This document shows positions 1-11,082 of a stretch of DNA of 64,000 nucleotides, piece after piece. Each line of letters starts with the position of its first letter. Position 1 is the first letter of the stretch. The stretch is from positions 16,107,989 to 16,171,988 of the forward strand of contig NC_049985.1 of NCBI RefSeq assembly GCF_000003815.2, in the 5' to 3' direction. This DNA comes from Branchiostoma floridae (lineage: Eukaryota; Chordata; Leptocardii; Amphioxiformes; Branchiostomatidae). The notes beneath the pieces were generated by a model. It was not told the origin of the DNA, ran no database searches, and saw only the letters and a list, made by a program, of their open reading frames with translations. A program made the translations under genes and the position numbers.

Positions 1-3000
1 TAGGACGGTTGACCTCCTTGCTGTACACCAAACAAAGGTTCGGTCAGCGGAACCCCCAGTTGTTTGAACTGATGACCTTGTAGTTTACACCAAGGGTCAG
101 TGGGTTGAGTCAGCTTCTGGTCACTCTTTTTACTTACACATTTGTGACCAGCGTTCTGGGTCAGTGGTGGATGGACGCCCACTCAGCACTAGTTTGTACA
201 GGAGTCTTCTTCAGTTGTGACAACAGAGCCGGGTGGGGGAGGGGGGTGAGTCAGGGGACTGGACTGTGATGTCAGGGCTCTGCATGGGAAAGACAACAAG
301 GCAATTAGCAACATAAGAAATCCACATTCAACATGATAGATACCAAACTCACTGCTACATTTGGTATGATTAAAGCAAAGAAGGCTGCATTCACACCCCC
401 TGTTGAATATTAGATTCAGGAAAAAATTCTCTGAGTCCAGGCAAGTTAGAGCTTGCCTAGAACTTCAAATAACTGAGCCACTATGAAAGTAAACAAGAAA
501 ATTGTATAAAAAGCTGACAGCTACACTTGGCATGAACCATATAATAAGGAGACAAATACATATATATATAATGTATCTACGGACAGCTAAAATGGTAACA
601 TTTCATTTTCAGGCTCTATCTCCTATACACTATGGCAGCACGACATTTTAATATATACGGTATATTGTACATCACTTGTCACTTCACTTGAAAGAAAACA
701 TACAAGAAAAGCACGACTTAAAGTTTGTTTATAACGAACTCTCTGTTTGCACCCTCAGGGGGACTTTACAAAATGACCTTTAAACCCTAGTTTGTATCTA
801 GACAACATAAAATGGCTGAAATGTCCATTACAATATATTAGGAAGATCACTGATAATATAGACCATTTATATCTCTAGATTTCTACTACTCACTGTTGTT
901 ACATCTTGAAAAGAAAATATTCCGAGTAGCAAGGACACACACGTGATCTCTTACAACACTGGAAGGAAGAAGAGTGACATAGGTCGATCGTGTTTTGGGT
1001 AGGACAGAGAACAACGAGATTGCCGTGCCTTCAGGGTACATGACTGAACACAAGGCACGCTCTACCTGTCTGTGTACCTGGGCTTTATTCCACTTTGCTG
1101 GAGATCGTGACAACCGTTAAATCACTTGGAAAGCAAGCAAAAAAATAGGGCAACGGATTATTGGATCATTGTGTATGACTACATTTACACAGATACACAA
1201 ACTCGTTTCCACGTTTGATATGTTATACTGATACAGATATGATGTAGGTACATGTATTCATCCTTTTGTATAAAGCTGGACATTTTTGTGAATACACATG
1301 TTAACAAGACACACCACCCTATGGCTCTGTATCTGAATTGACCTCCTAAGAGGGTAAGTAGTGCTGTTGAAGGTGCTTTGAGGAGGCCCTTATCCCCCTT
1401 CAGAGGGTTATACTGGACTGGAGTAAGTATTTGGGATATTCAAGGTCCGCCCCTTCCCTTTTTCCAAACACTGACAACCACCGGAAGGGCATTAGGTTCC
1501 AGTCTTGGAGCTCAGGTGTTATAGACAGAGAGGTGTTTATACCACTCAGTTCTAAAAGGCCTTGATGTGTAGGTTATAGTCAAGCCCACCTTTGGGTCTC
1601 AAGGAGGCGGAGAAACTTCCGAAAAATCACATTCCTTCCTTTGTTCATAAAATCCAGGTTATGCCAATCGGCGTCATGCGCTGTTAAACCCGCTTCACTG
1701 TATGTCTAGGAGATACCACTACACATCTGAAATTCAGAACACTCTGCCATCCACACAATCACAGGAATAAAGAAGATAAAAAAGCCTTAAGAATATTGGA
1801 AGAATCAAGCGTTTCACTACACCTACCGTTCGGTGCTGTGTTTTGAAAATGACTAGGTGTGTCTCACCTGTCTGTTTGCTTGAGCCACTGTGTACAGACC
1901 TGTACAGCAAAAACAGGTGTGTCCCACCTTTCATGTTTACCAGACAGGTAAGGTGAGTGACCAGGTAGACCTTTAACGTTTGCACAAGCATATTGGCTAA
2001 AGCAGGTAACGGTTAGTTAAAACCTATATTATGAGACAGTCTGACTTATCTTACAGTTATACTTACAGACCTGATTGCTGCATGTTTAATACAGAGGGAA
2101 AAAAATACATATTAGAGAGCCGACAGGAATGATTCATACAAATCCCTGGACTGGTATTTGGGAGCTAAGAACACTGGCATTTAAATTATAGAGGAGCGTG
2201 AAACATGACACCAATGGTAAACGTTTTTCCTTCTGAACATTTTCGAACATCTGTAGCATTCATTAGCATTATACTTTATTACTTGAAAGGTATGTAAGGT
2301 TATTAAGGCACATGCTGTTCAGAGTGTCCTATTTGACGTTTCTGGTATCTGTTGTCCTTGGACAGAGTGTTCAGAATAACATATACTGCCGTCATTAAGC
2401 ATACAGGATTAGCACTTAACGCATCTAAGTTCTGCCCTTTGGCAATGGATATTCCAGATATGAGGACAGCAGCTACAGAACTGATTACTGAGAAATAGGG
2501 CCCGGCCATGCATAGAAATACTCATAAGTACAATGATTATATAGACATAGTATTTTAGGTCCAGCTTGCTGTAGCTTCCTTTCAACCAAGTAAATACATA
2601 CCATGTATATGTACCACACAAGTCTATACATGTGTGTATGAACATGTACAAGCAACCACGCCCTACAACATACACCCCATCTAGATCTCTCAGTCAGGCC
2701 TGCATTCCCTACATTCTGTAGATAGTCTGCAGTGTTGTGTCTGGATTGTTTTGACCAGGGATCAGACGAGGAATGCCCCCAGCTGGGGGACATGAGCTGG
2801 GAATTTTGCAACATGAGTGGTGTTTCAGTCCAACTCTGCTGTAATTCACAAATATGGTTACTACTGACGTTTCAATCATACCTTGCTACATTGTACAAAT
2901 GGGTTATCTAATGTAAAGTCAGATGAAAAGAGACACACCAAGCTTATGTTACAATGTCCTATGATATTATGTCATGGATTGTCAAGTTGGATACATCATA

Positions 3001-3270
3001 ATATGTGATCCTATCATATGATGGTTGCTTTATAATTACTTGCTTCCCAATAATATCTGATGAACTTGACTCTGTCTTACTTTGGGCCTTATGGTGCTAA
3101 ATATTGCACAAATACATTCACTTCAGCAACAGCAAAGAAACCATGACAAAGCTGGTTTATTTCTCTAGATTTGGTGTGTTTTTGTAGTTTGCATATCAAT
3201 GTACATATATGGCAGGGTGCTTTCCTAATCCTATGTGCTCTTTTAATTCATTGTTAAAAGAAAGAAGCAG
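1..3270. other. No gene recognised; AT-rich non-coding DNA
   Basis: Both strands show only short open frames with no recognisable domain and no consistent exon signals. The longest, on the minus strand at 886-1113 and 2485-2814, have no family signature I know. This could be intron, 3' untranslated or intergenic DNA of a neighbouring gene; nothing in the sequence decides which. Confidence 0.6.
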
Positions 3271-3277
3271 TGATTAA

Positions 3278-3477
3278 CCATGGCCCACAGGCTAAGGCAC
3301 GATCTAGACACAGTTTTCCCGGTTGCTGATGGTTCTGCCCTCATTTTAAAAATCGCTCGATGTGTTCTGATTGCAATCCAAGCGCTACGGGTGTCTTGCG
3401 CTACATGTACGCCCTGTTATTGCTCCCGACATCTCCGCCGATGTCGGGAAAAACTGTGTCTAGATTGGGCCAAAGCC
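3278..3477. mobile_element. Foldback MITE, about 200 bp
   Basis: The left arm (GATCTAGACACAGTTTTCCC, about 3300-3319) is matched inverted near the right end by GGGAAAAACTGTGTCTAGAT (about 3446-3465). An outer GGCCCA/TGGGCC pairing extends the arms. The 67-codon open frame across it is a by-product of the inverted repeat. No transposase is present, so it is non-autonomous. Superfamily is not clear because I found no clean target duplication. Confidence 0.65.
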
Positions 3478-3479
3478 TG

Positions 3480-4056
3480 GTAGCCAACATGGTAGCCTAA
3501 TTGACCAGCCCACCATCTGTGGAACCTGGCCATCCAATCATTTTATCAGACAGACAATCCTGATTGTTTTATTACAGCTCAATCATAACTTCAGTCCTCA
3601 CAATGAACTAATAATATGCAAAATACATAAGGTCCTATGAGTGAATCTACTGTGTACATGTCATGTACAGGACAGGAAAGTATTTGACAAGACTGAAAAT
3701 ACCATTACCACTGCAAGTCCTGAACATGTTACTTTGTTAGGACAAAGTGTCTACAAAATGCCTACTGCAAAATTCCTTTGATATATGATAGAGAAGACAA
3801 AATCCAGTCTATTTATTCTTACTTAATTCAGCAGCTTAAGTTACCACTTAGAGTGCCCAAGTGGGATTTTGTGTCCCAAGATCTTCTCACAGATTACAGT
3901 TGACACTGGACCTTCCAAGCTGGAACATGTCTGAATAATGTATAGAAAGTGCCTGTAATTGAATGAAGCACGCATGGTGTTCCAAAACTGTGACATTGGA
4001 AACTGCCACAAATAACCAGTATAAGTAGCCTTAGCAGGACTTGTGAGACCATGATA
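3480..4056. other. No gene recognised
   Basis: Non-coding DNA between two small transposons. No domain, tRNA or clear repeat was seen, apart from the 8-bp CCATGATA at 4049-4056, which is the target duplication of the next element. Confidence 0.5.
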
Positions 4057-4396
4057 CAGGGGTCTAGCCAGCGTCCGTTTTTCCGTCAATTGACAGAAAT
4101 TTGCTGCGTCTGACGGAAAAATTTTAAAATCAATCCGTCAACTTTGACGGACAAAAATCCTTGGTGGAAGCTACAGGCGGCTTGGGGACGCCGTCCACGG
4201 CTGTAAAAGCCACACACTGTCTGTTTTGCTATTGTTATGATTGTTGACAATGTGTGTCGGCGCCCTTTCGCATACGATAATCTCATTAAAACCGGTTTTT
4301 CAAGGTCTCAGTTCAGTCCTTCTAATTAATTTTCGCGGTTTTCGCGACGATTGTAATTGGCCGACGGGAAAAAAATTCGAGCTGGCTAAAGCCCTG
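4057..4396. mobile_element. Non-autonomous hAT-type element with 8-bp TSD
   Basis: The 340-bp element starts CAGGGGTCTAGCCAGC and ends GCTGGCTAAAGCCCTG, a terminal inverted repeat of about 16 bp with few mismatches. It is flanked by a perfect 8-bp direct repeat, CCATGATA (4049-4056 and 4397-4404). An 8-bp target duplication with CAGGG-type ends is the known signature of the hAT superfamily. There is no transposase, and inner copies of a TGACGGA motif are present. Confidence 0.85.
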
Positions 4397-4404
4397 CCAT
4401 GATA

Positions 4405-4920
4405 GATCCATTAGTGCAACCACAAGCCATTACCGGATATATAGTATCTATTCAGAAAATTTCCTGGGGTAACCAAGTCTTTGGAAAGTGTTATAACTTA
4501 CATATGTAGATACCGTATTAACATAGTCTGTGTAACGCAAACTCTGCTGTACGGGGCTGCTATAAGCGAGATTTAATCAGGGCCGAGGCTAGTATTAACA
4601 CAAATGATTCCTAAACGATTTCAGTACAGCAGCAAGAATCTAATATTAAGTTAAACTTAACTTATAAGCATACAACCATAAACAGTAGTATGCGTGCCCC
4701 CCTCACCTCATGAAAAACCACATAACTTTCAGCAATCCAGTACATAACAAATCTATCTTAAGGGGTATTATCTCAACTGGAGCGAGACTCCTACCTAACT
4801 GCAGAACGCTACTCTACTCTACTCTTAAAAGTCTTGTGCTTTATCTGTAAGGTTTGAAACATTAGCACAAAGCATAATAAATGTTTCCTAGTACCAGATG
4901 TTGGATATCATCTGTTATTA
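4405..4920. other. No gene recognised
   Basis: Includes a short piece at about 4520-4600 (TCTGTGTAACGCAAACTC to AAGCGAGATTTA) that is related, inverted, to 14860-14955. This is a dispersed repeat fragment. Nothing coding is seen. Confidence 0.45.
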
Positions 4921-4974
4921 CCTTTGCCAGAATGGCTAAGGTTATGTTTTCGGTTTGGTGGTGTGGTTCTCTCC

Positions 4975-5500
4975 GTTTGTGAGCAGCATAACTCGAGAGG
5001 ACTTCGATGGATGCAGCTGATATTTGGTGGGTGGGTAGGGGTGTGGAAGACGAAGGTCGAGTTCGATAATGGGCCTCCTAGCGGCTTGCTAAGGTACTGC
5101 AGCGGGACCTGCATGCTTGATATCTCGCGTTCCGGACATGCTGCGGTCGTGATTTTTAAGCGTTAGGGAGCCCTTAAAGCAGGGAGTGATTACTGCGAGT
5201 TTGGGCCCCCTAGCGGATTTCATGGAAGTGCGGGCGCCGGTTTAATTGCAAACTTTTGTCTGCGGACAGCATAACTCGAGAAGACTTCGACGGATGCAGC
5301 TGGTATTTGGTGGGTGGGTAGGGGTCTGGGAAACGAAGGGGGAGTTCGATAATGGGACCCCTAGCGGCTTCCCTTGGTACTGCAGCGCAACTTCCGGGTG
5401 TGTTTTCCCATCTTCTGAACATGGTATGGCCACGAGTTTCGGGTGTTAGATAGCTGTTGTGCTCAGGAGTTGGTGACATAAGTTTGGGCCCCCTAGCGGC
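4975..5500 (+). repeat. Dispersed repeat family R1, two adjacent copies
   Basis: A block containing CATAACTCGAGA, TATTTGGTGGGTGGGTAGGG, GAGTTCGATAATGGG and CCTAGCGGCTTG occurs at about 4985-5160 and again at about 5270-5480. The open frames over both strands (for example minus 5210-5719) come from the repeat and do not resemble known proteins. Other copies are at 6430-6640, 8330-8430 and, inverted, at 27990-28270. Confidence 0.7.
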
Positions 5501-6213
5501 TAGTGTAGGGATAGTCGGGGCATTCTTGTCGAAAACTTCTGAAGCATTACAACCCCCCCAGCCTGGTTTCAAATTGGTTGATTCCATCAGTGAGAGTACA
5601 CAGCACAGTTGACGCGTTACTTGATCCAATGTTGAGGTGAAAGGTGGTGACCTAAGGTGAGGTAGCAGCTGCTGATCTCTAAGGATTGAGTCAATGAAGT
5701 TTGTTGTGGGGCAGGACATATTCGAAGACAGGGATTTTTACGTTTGCCAGAATTGCTAATTGTGGATACTGGTGGAGCAGAGATTAACTTGGAGGTCTTG
5801 TCGGTCTGGAAGCAACTTTGATGACCTAACTGACAGGTAAGATTGAATATATGATAACGATTTTAAGTGTTAGAAAGGTGTTGTTTGTAGGAAGACGTGA
5901 CATATGTTTGAGTCCCCTAGCGGCTTGTTTCTGGGGATAGCAGGCATTTTTGTCGAAAAGTTCTGTGGAAATGCAAGGCATTTTTGTCATGACACTCCAA
6001 TGTTGCCAAGTGGTAGAAGTAGTATGTTGCTCCCATGGAGTTAGGCCTTATTGTTGCCTCTGTATATTTTTTGATTCCACTGCTGGGCACTAGTGAATCC
6101 TTTCTGGTGGGTTGTTGTTGCATGACAGCCAACCATTCTTTGCAAGGATGTGTGAATTGTTATATTCCTAGACCACTGACCCATTTACAAGATGTTTCAA
6201 AAAATGGTAGGGA

Positions 6214-6309
6214 ATGGTAAATAATGGTAGAATTCTGTTATCTAGAAACTATCAAAGGTATCAAGGTCTACATTATAAATATTTTTATAATTATGGAGGA
6301 CCAGGGAAA
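6214..6309 (+). repeat. Direct repeat, first copy (second at 6720-6842)
   Basis: The stretch running from GTAAATAATGGTAGAAT to GGACCAGGGAAATATT reappears at 6720-6842 with about 10-15 percent divergence. The two copies bracket an R1 repeat, which suggests a local duplication around, or together with, that insertion. Confidence 0.65.
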
Positions 6310-6429
6310 TATTCATAAGGTTGAAACAGTGCTTAGAATATGTCTGATGTATGAAATGTTCTAGACATTTATGTACAAGACTTTAAAATCAATTGTAAGT
6401 AAAGGTAAGGGAGATCCGTACGGTTGCAG

Positions 6430-6645
6430 TTTCTTATAACTCGAGAGGGCTGTGACGGATGCTGATGATATTTGGTGGGTGGGTAGGGGTCTGGGGAACG
6501 AAGGGGGAGTTCGATAATGGGCCCCCTAGCGGCTTGCTAAGGTACTGCAGCGGAACCTCCATGTCTGATATCTCGCATTCTGGACATGCTGCGGTCGTGA
6601 TTTTTGAGCGGTAGGGAGCCCTCAAAGCGCCTTGGAGACCAACGT
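6430..6645 (+). repeat. Dispersed repeat R1 copy
   Basis: Shares the R1 core (TAACTCGAGAGGGCTGTGAC, TTTGGTGGGTGGGTAGGG, CCCCCTAGCGGCTTGC) with 4975-5500. It is non-coding and lies between the two halves of a direct repeat. Confidence 0.65.
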
Positions 6646-6719
6646 CCTGTAATGGGGGAGGATCCTGGTGGCCCCGAACAGTACTAAGTACTGCAATGCT
6701 TAGATAGGGTTTAAAGAAT

Positions 6720-6842
6720 GGTAAATAATGGTAGAATGCTGTTATCATTATCTAGAAACTATCAGAAGTATCAAGTTCCACTTTATAAATATTTCTATAA
6801 TTATGCAGGACCAGGGACATATTTATAAAGTTGAAACAGTGT
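6720..6842 (+). repeat. Direct repeat, second copy
   Basis: Second copy of the block at 6214-6309, offset by about 505 bp. Confidence 0.65.
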
Positions 6843-6849
6843 CCCTTAG

Positions 6850-8320
6850 AGGACGTGCTAAAATTTTCGGCGCATACAGGAATCGTAGCTAGAATTGTCG
6901 ATCCTCAAGCGCACCAACCTACCAACTGTTTGTGGGATGTTCAGATACTTATATTAATGCTAGATAGGTAAAACTATACATTTTTTGAAAAGCTAAGAAC
7001 CTGTAGAATATGAATATATCAAGATAAAGACTGTATCTAGTTTGTAAGGAATAATACTGCGCAAAAGGAAATATATTTGAAATGTATATAACATCACCCA
7101 CAAAGTCTAAAATAACTAAGTCACTGAAAACTAGGCTAGAATGCCTTGCTATTCTTCCTGAATCAATAAAAACATAAAACAAATATGTAAGTGACTGTAA
7201 CTGTTTTATTCTTGCTAGCAAAGATAGTACCTAAAGCCTTGACCAGTTGTAAAAAGATGGGCCTTATCAGTGTTCCCCTAATGTTTGACCAGGAAGATTT
7301 CACCAAAATTATGAGTTGGAGGAAAACCAAAACACTCAGACTTTGCTACCTCAACGAGTGTTACATACATGTCTGAACATGCTGCCCTCCCCCATAGGCG
7401 AAAAAAACAAACAAATACAAAGCAGAAATTTGGCTGGATCAATAATTTGAAAACAATTTCAGACACTCATGGCCCTCAGTCCTTTATGATAAACACCAAA
7501 AAACACCCACCTACTCCTTTTTCACAGCAAAGAAAACAAAGGTTTGTAAATACTACCACATGGTACAGGACCGGCAAATGGCAGTCAAAATGACGAAGTT
7601 TTCATCAACTTCCAGTGGTAGAAACATCGTCAATCTCTTCCTCAGTGGTGTCACAACCCTTTCTAGGTTCTTCAGCGTAATTGGCAATCAATAAATTGTG
7701 ATTTTGAGGGGAAAAAACAAGGCAGAAACTCCCAAACTACAGCTTCATCCCTCCCCAACTTAGGGGAATCCCCTGCACATCAAAACAGGCTGTTTCCCGA
7801 TTCCACCCGGGAAATACCGAGGAATGCCGAGACATGTGTAAATTGATACTCTCCAAGCAGAGGTTGAGTCGCGGAGATATACTAGTAGTCGAAAAAATAC
7901 AGAGCCGCTCCTCCTACTCCTATTCACCAAATTCACCGCTCCTACTACTCCTATTCCGGGTAGTTCTGTACATTACAGTACAGTATAGTTTAGAGTTGCA
8001 ATTGTTTTCCTCATTAAATTTGAAAGATTCCAGTTCTTAAACATTGTTGTATAATCTGTGTCATGTAATATGATCTACTTAGATGCCTAGCTTCTATAGA
8101 CATACTTTGTGCTATATCTTTTGAACTTAGTTGGTTAGGGGTCGGAGACTTGAACGAATAGTCAGGAACATGTATGGTCCTGATTTTTAGAAGTTAAATA
8201 GGTGTTGTGCTTAGGAAGAAGTGACATATGTTAGGGCCCCCTAGCAACTTGTTCCTGGGGATAGCAGGCATTTTTAACTTTGTCAGGAGGGTTTAAAGGT
8301 TATGTTTTGGGTGTGTTTGT
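6850..8320. other. No gene recognised
   Basis: AT-rich non-coding DNA. A single arm of the CTCCAAGCAGAGG MITE family lies near 7849-7866. No domain, splice-consistent exon or RNA gene was seen. Confidence 0.5.
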
Positions 8321-8329
8321 GTGTGTGTG

Positions 8330-8430
8330 TGTCAACAGCATAACTGGAGAAGCCTTGGATGGATCCTGATGATATTTGGTAGGTGGGTATGGGTCGGGGA
8401 AACGAAGGTCATGTTTGATAAGGAGCCCCT
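8330..8430 (+). repeat. R1 repeat fragment
   Basis: Contains the R1 order of motifs: CAGCATAACTGGAGAAGCC, TATTTGGTAGGTGGGTA, then AACGAAGGTC. It is diverged and truncated. The preceding 8215-8275 block also matches 5890-5960 (GACATATGTT to GGGGATAGCAGGCATTTTT). Confidence 0.6.
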
Positions 8431-9860
8431 TAGTTTAGAGTTGAGTTGCATTTGTTTATCTTATTCAATGTGGAAGATTGCAGTTCTGAAACAGTCCTGT
8501 ATAGTATATTGATTCTCTCAGTGGTTATTTTAATTTAATGCTGTAGGGGTAATACTTATTGTACTGTGCCAAGCAATGTTAGGGAAATCTACTTTCTGCA
8601 GGTCTGTCTTGTTATAAAACAAAATGAAATGAGTAACGCATTTTTCTACAGACATCATTCTGCATAACAAACCTGGTTTATTTGGCAAAGGTATGTGTTC
8701 GTGGAACTCTAGTCTTTGTCTGCTGACCCCTTGACCTGTTATCTCAAAAGGTTTACTGGTGGGATATCACTAGTGGGGTAGGGTCTACAGAGGAGGTACA
8801 AGTGCGGAGTGAAAATGTCATATTGTCTGTGATTGCTGGAACATTGCATGATTTGCATCAAACTCTGTAAGCAAACACAACTAATTTTTAGTGCAGATTT
8901 GAACCCACATCCCAGAGTTACACTCTGTTCCTGCAGAGGAAGTTCTTGCATGCCAATAGGAGAATAGGAGCATATTACTATTAGAAGAATGACATAGCTT
9001 TCCCATCTACAAACTATCGATAGATCATACCACGTTTTGTATAATAGCATTACACAACACTTCACCACCAGTTTGCTTCACAACCACCTTATTGCTACCC
9101 TTTGCAAAGCAGCATAGATGTAAATAAAAGTCTAAGTTCTCAGAGATGTGTAATACACATACACACTCAGGTTTAAGATTCATGTACACACAGTCACACA
9201 TACACTCACAAAAATCCTGAGTAGCTATAGCCATGATATGATATATAATACAGTGCAGAAAGGAGATGTAACTTTTGTAAGGTGGTGTAAACAGTAATGG
9301 CACTGATGATCCCTTGATGAATGACAGATCCAGTTCCTGGCTCATTACAAGACAGAGATGAAGTGCTATGGTAGAGCAGGTACCCAATTATTCTCTTCTA
9401 CCCCTATGGACACTACAGTACAGGACCCTGATGTCCAACAGATGGTTTACAACTACCACCCCAGGGGGTCGGCTTATTAGAGCCTTGAGAGGTTTTCCTT
9501 TGTATACTCCTCTTTTCTGAGAGTTTTGCATAAGAAGATAAACCAAGAGTTAAGTATGCCACATTGTTGTCAAGAGTGAAGAGAAAAGAATTTTGCTTAG
9601 GAAAAAATGCTTGGTATGTTTGTTTTCTTTATCAGTCATTTACTGTTGCAGAAATTTAAGCCGATATTTAATTTGTGCTTGCCTCCCATGTGAATTCAAC
9701 ATACAATATGTACAGCCAAGCAATGTTGTGTTTCACATGGATAGTACTGCAGTGTGGTATCAATGCTGAATCTGCTATCCTGGTGCTACTAAAAACAACT
9801 AACAAGGGCAGTCACCCTAGATCGGTTTTGTCTACAAAAAGATTTTGCCCACTTCAAAAC
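8431..9860. other. No gene recognised
   Basis: Minus-strand open frames at 8739-9068 and 9025-9387 lack any recognised domain or codon signature. Treated as non-coding. Confidence 0.45.
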
Positions 9861-9869
9861 GACACGAAG

Positions 9870-10135
9870 AGATGAAACCTATCCCACCAGTGGGAGTGTC
9901 CACAGACTTGCTGTGCAGGATTTTCGGACACTTTATCTCCTTAGGAACCATTTACAGGGGAGGCGGAGGTCGGAAGTTGCCGGATCAGAGCAGCTCTCGG
10001 CTCGTTTTTGATTTCCAGGGACAGATGTTCACAGAGCGGAGCCATGTTCCGACGTAACAAAAACCAGACTTCCGCCCCTCTGGAGGCCGTGTTCGGGCAC
10101 GTAAGGCAACTAACCCAGCCCGAAATCACTTCTAT
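9870..10135. other. CpG-richer patch, possible unassigned first exon or promoter
   Basis: This patch is clearly richer in CpG than the preceding 10 kb. On the plus strand an ATG at 10051 opens MFRRNKNQTSAPLEAVFGHV, followed by a donor-like CAC|GTAAGG. On the minus strand an ATG near 10045 opens MAPLCEHLSLEIKNEPRAAL. I recognise neither as a known protein, and at most one is likely to be real. It may be the upstream promoter of POLR1D or of an unseen neighbour. Confidence 0.25.
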
Positions 10136-11082
10136 AATACTCTCTGGTAAAAGGGTATGGTCTCCTTTCTACATTTGCAGTGGCTAGTGGACAACGCGAG
10201 AACTTCAAACGACACGTTTTCCATTTCTGGTATACTATAAGTCTTGAGAAGTCTACCCAAGGAGCTTTTATCAGCTCCTTGGTCTACCACATAGAAGCCA
10301 ATACAACCACACGCATTCGGCTATGGAAAGTTCAAGTATCCTAATCCCCTTTTCTTTGATTATTTCTTTGCAGGGACGACAAAATTACGTCCTCGTAAAT
10401 AATGGCCATGTTAAACTTTAACACCAACCCATGGGAACCAACCAAAACACAGCACTTCCTGCATCCAGTGTCGACTGTACTGTGGCACGGGTCGCTTCAT
10501 ATTTTCCTATTAATAACACGTCAAACAACCATTAAAACAACAAAGTTTTTACTATAAAGCTAAAGAAAGGGTGTAACATACCTTTCTGTCAGAGAAGAGT
10601 CCAGTACATCTAAGAAAAGGCACAAGAAAGTTGATCTTAAGGGGAGAAACGTTTCCCCGTCCGTCTCAGGAGCCGCTCGGAAACTTCTGAATTTCAAACA
10701 AAGGTCATAGTTCATAGCGTCTGCGTATAAGACGTCAGCGCGGTTGATCTCATTATCTTCTGGGGTGTATTCTTCAGAAACTACTGGTAATTCAAAATTC
10801 TTTTTGCATAGTGCCCATTATTTTCTATATATATTGGTATATTTCAATAGTTAAAACATTATATTGTACAATTTTTTGGGTCGTTTTTATCTTAAAACTT
10901 GTCCATATACCGTATAAATATATCTTAGACACCTGTCATTAAAAAAAATGGATACTTCCCGCACCTCGAAACAACAAAGCCTCCAGCTATGGTCAGATGC
11001 TAACCGAATGTGTTTTTGACAGTTGATAGTTATCTGTCTTTCTCTTTTTCTTTCGTTATTCTTCGTGCAATACCTGCTCAAG
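10136..11082. other. Upstream region of the POLR1D-like gene
   Basis: No exon was recognised. The likely promoter and 5' leader of the downstream gene lie here. No convincing TATA box was identified next to the start codon at 11083. Confidence 0.4.

Noticed and set aside
5210-5719. 169-codon minus-strand frame
   Set aside because: Covers two copies of the dispersed R1 repeat and has no protein family signature.
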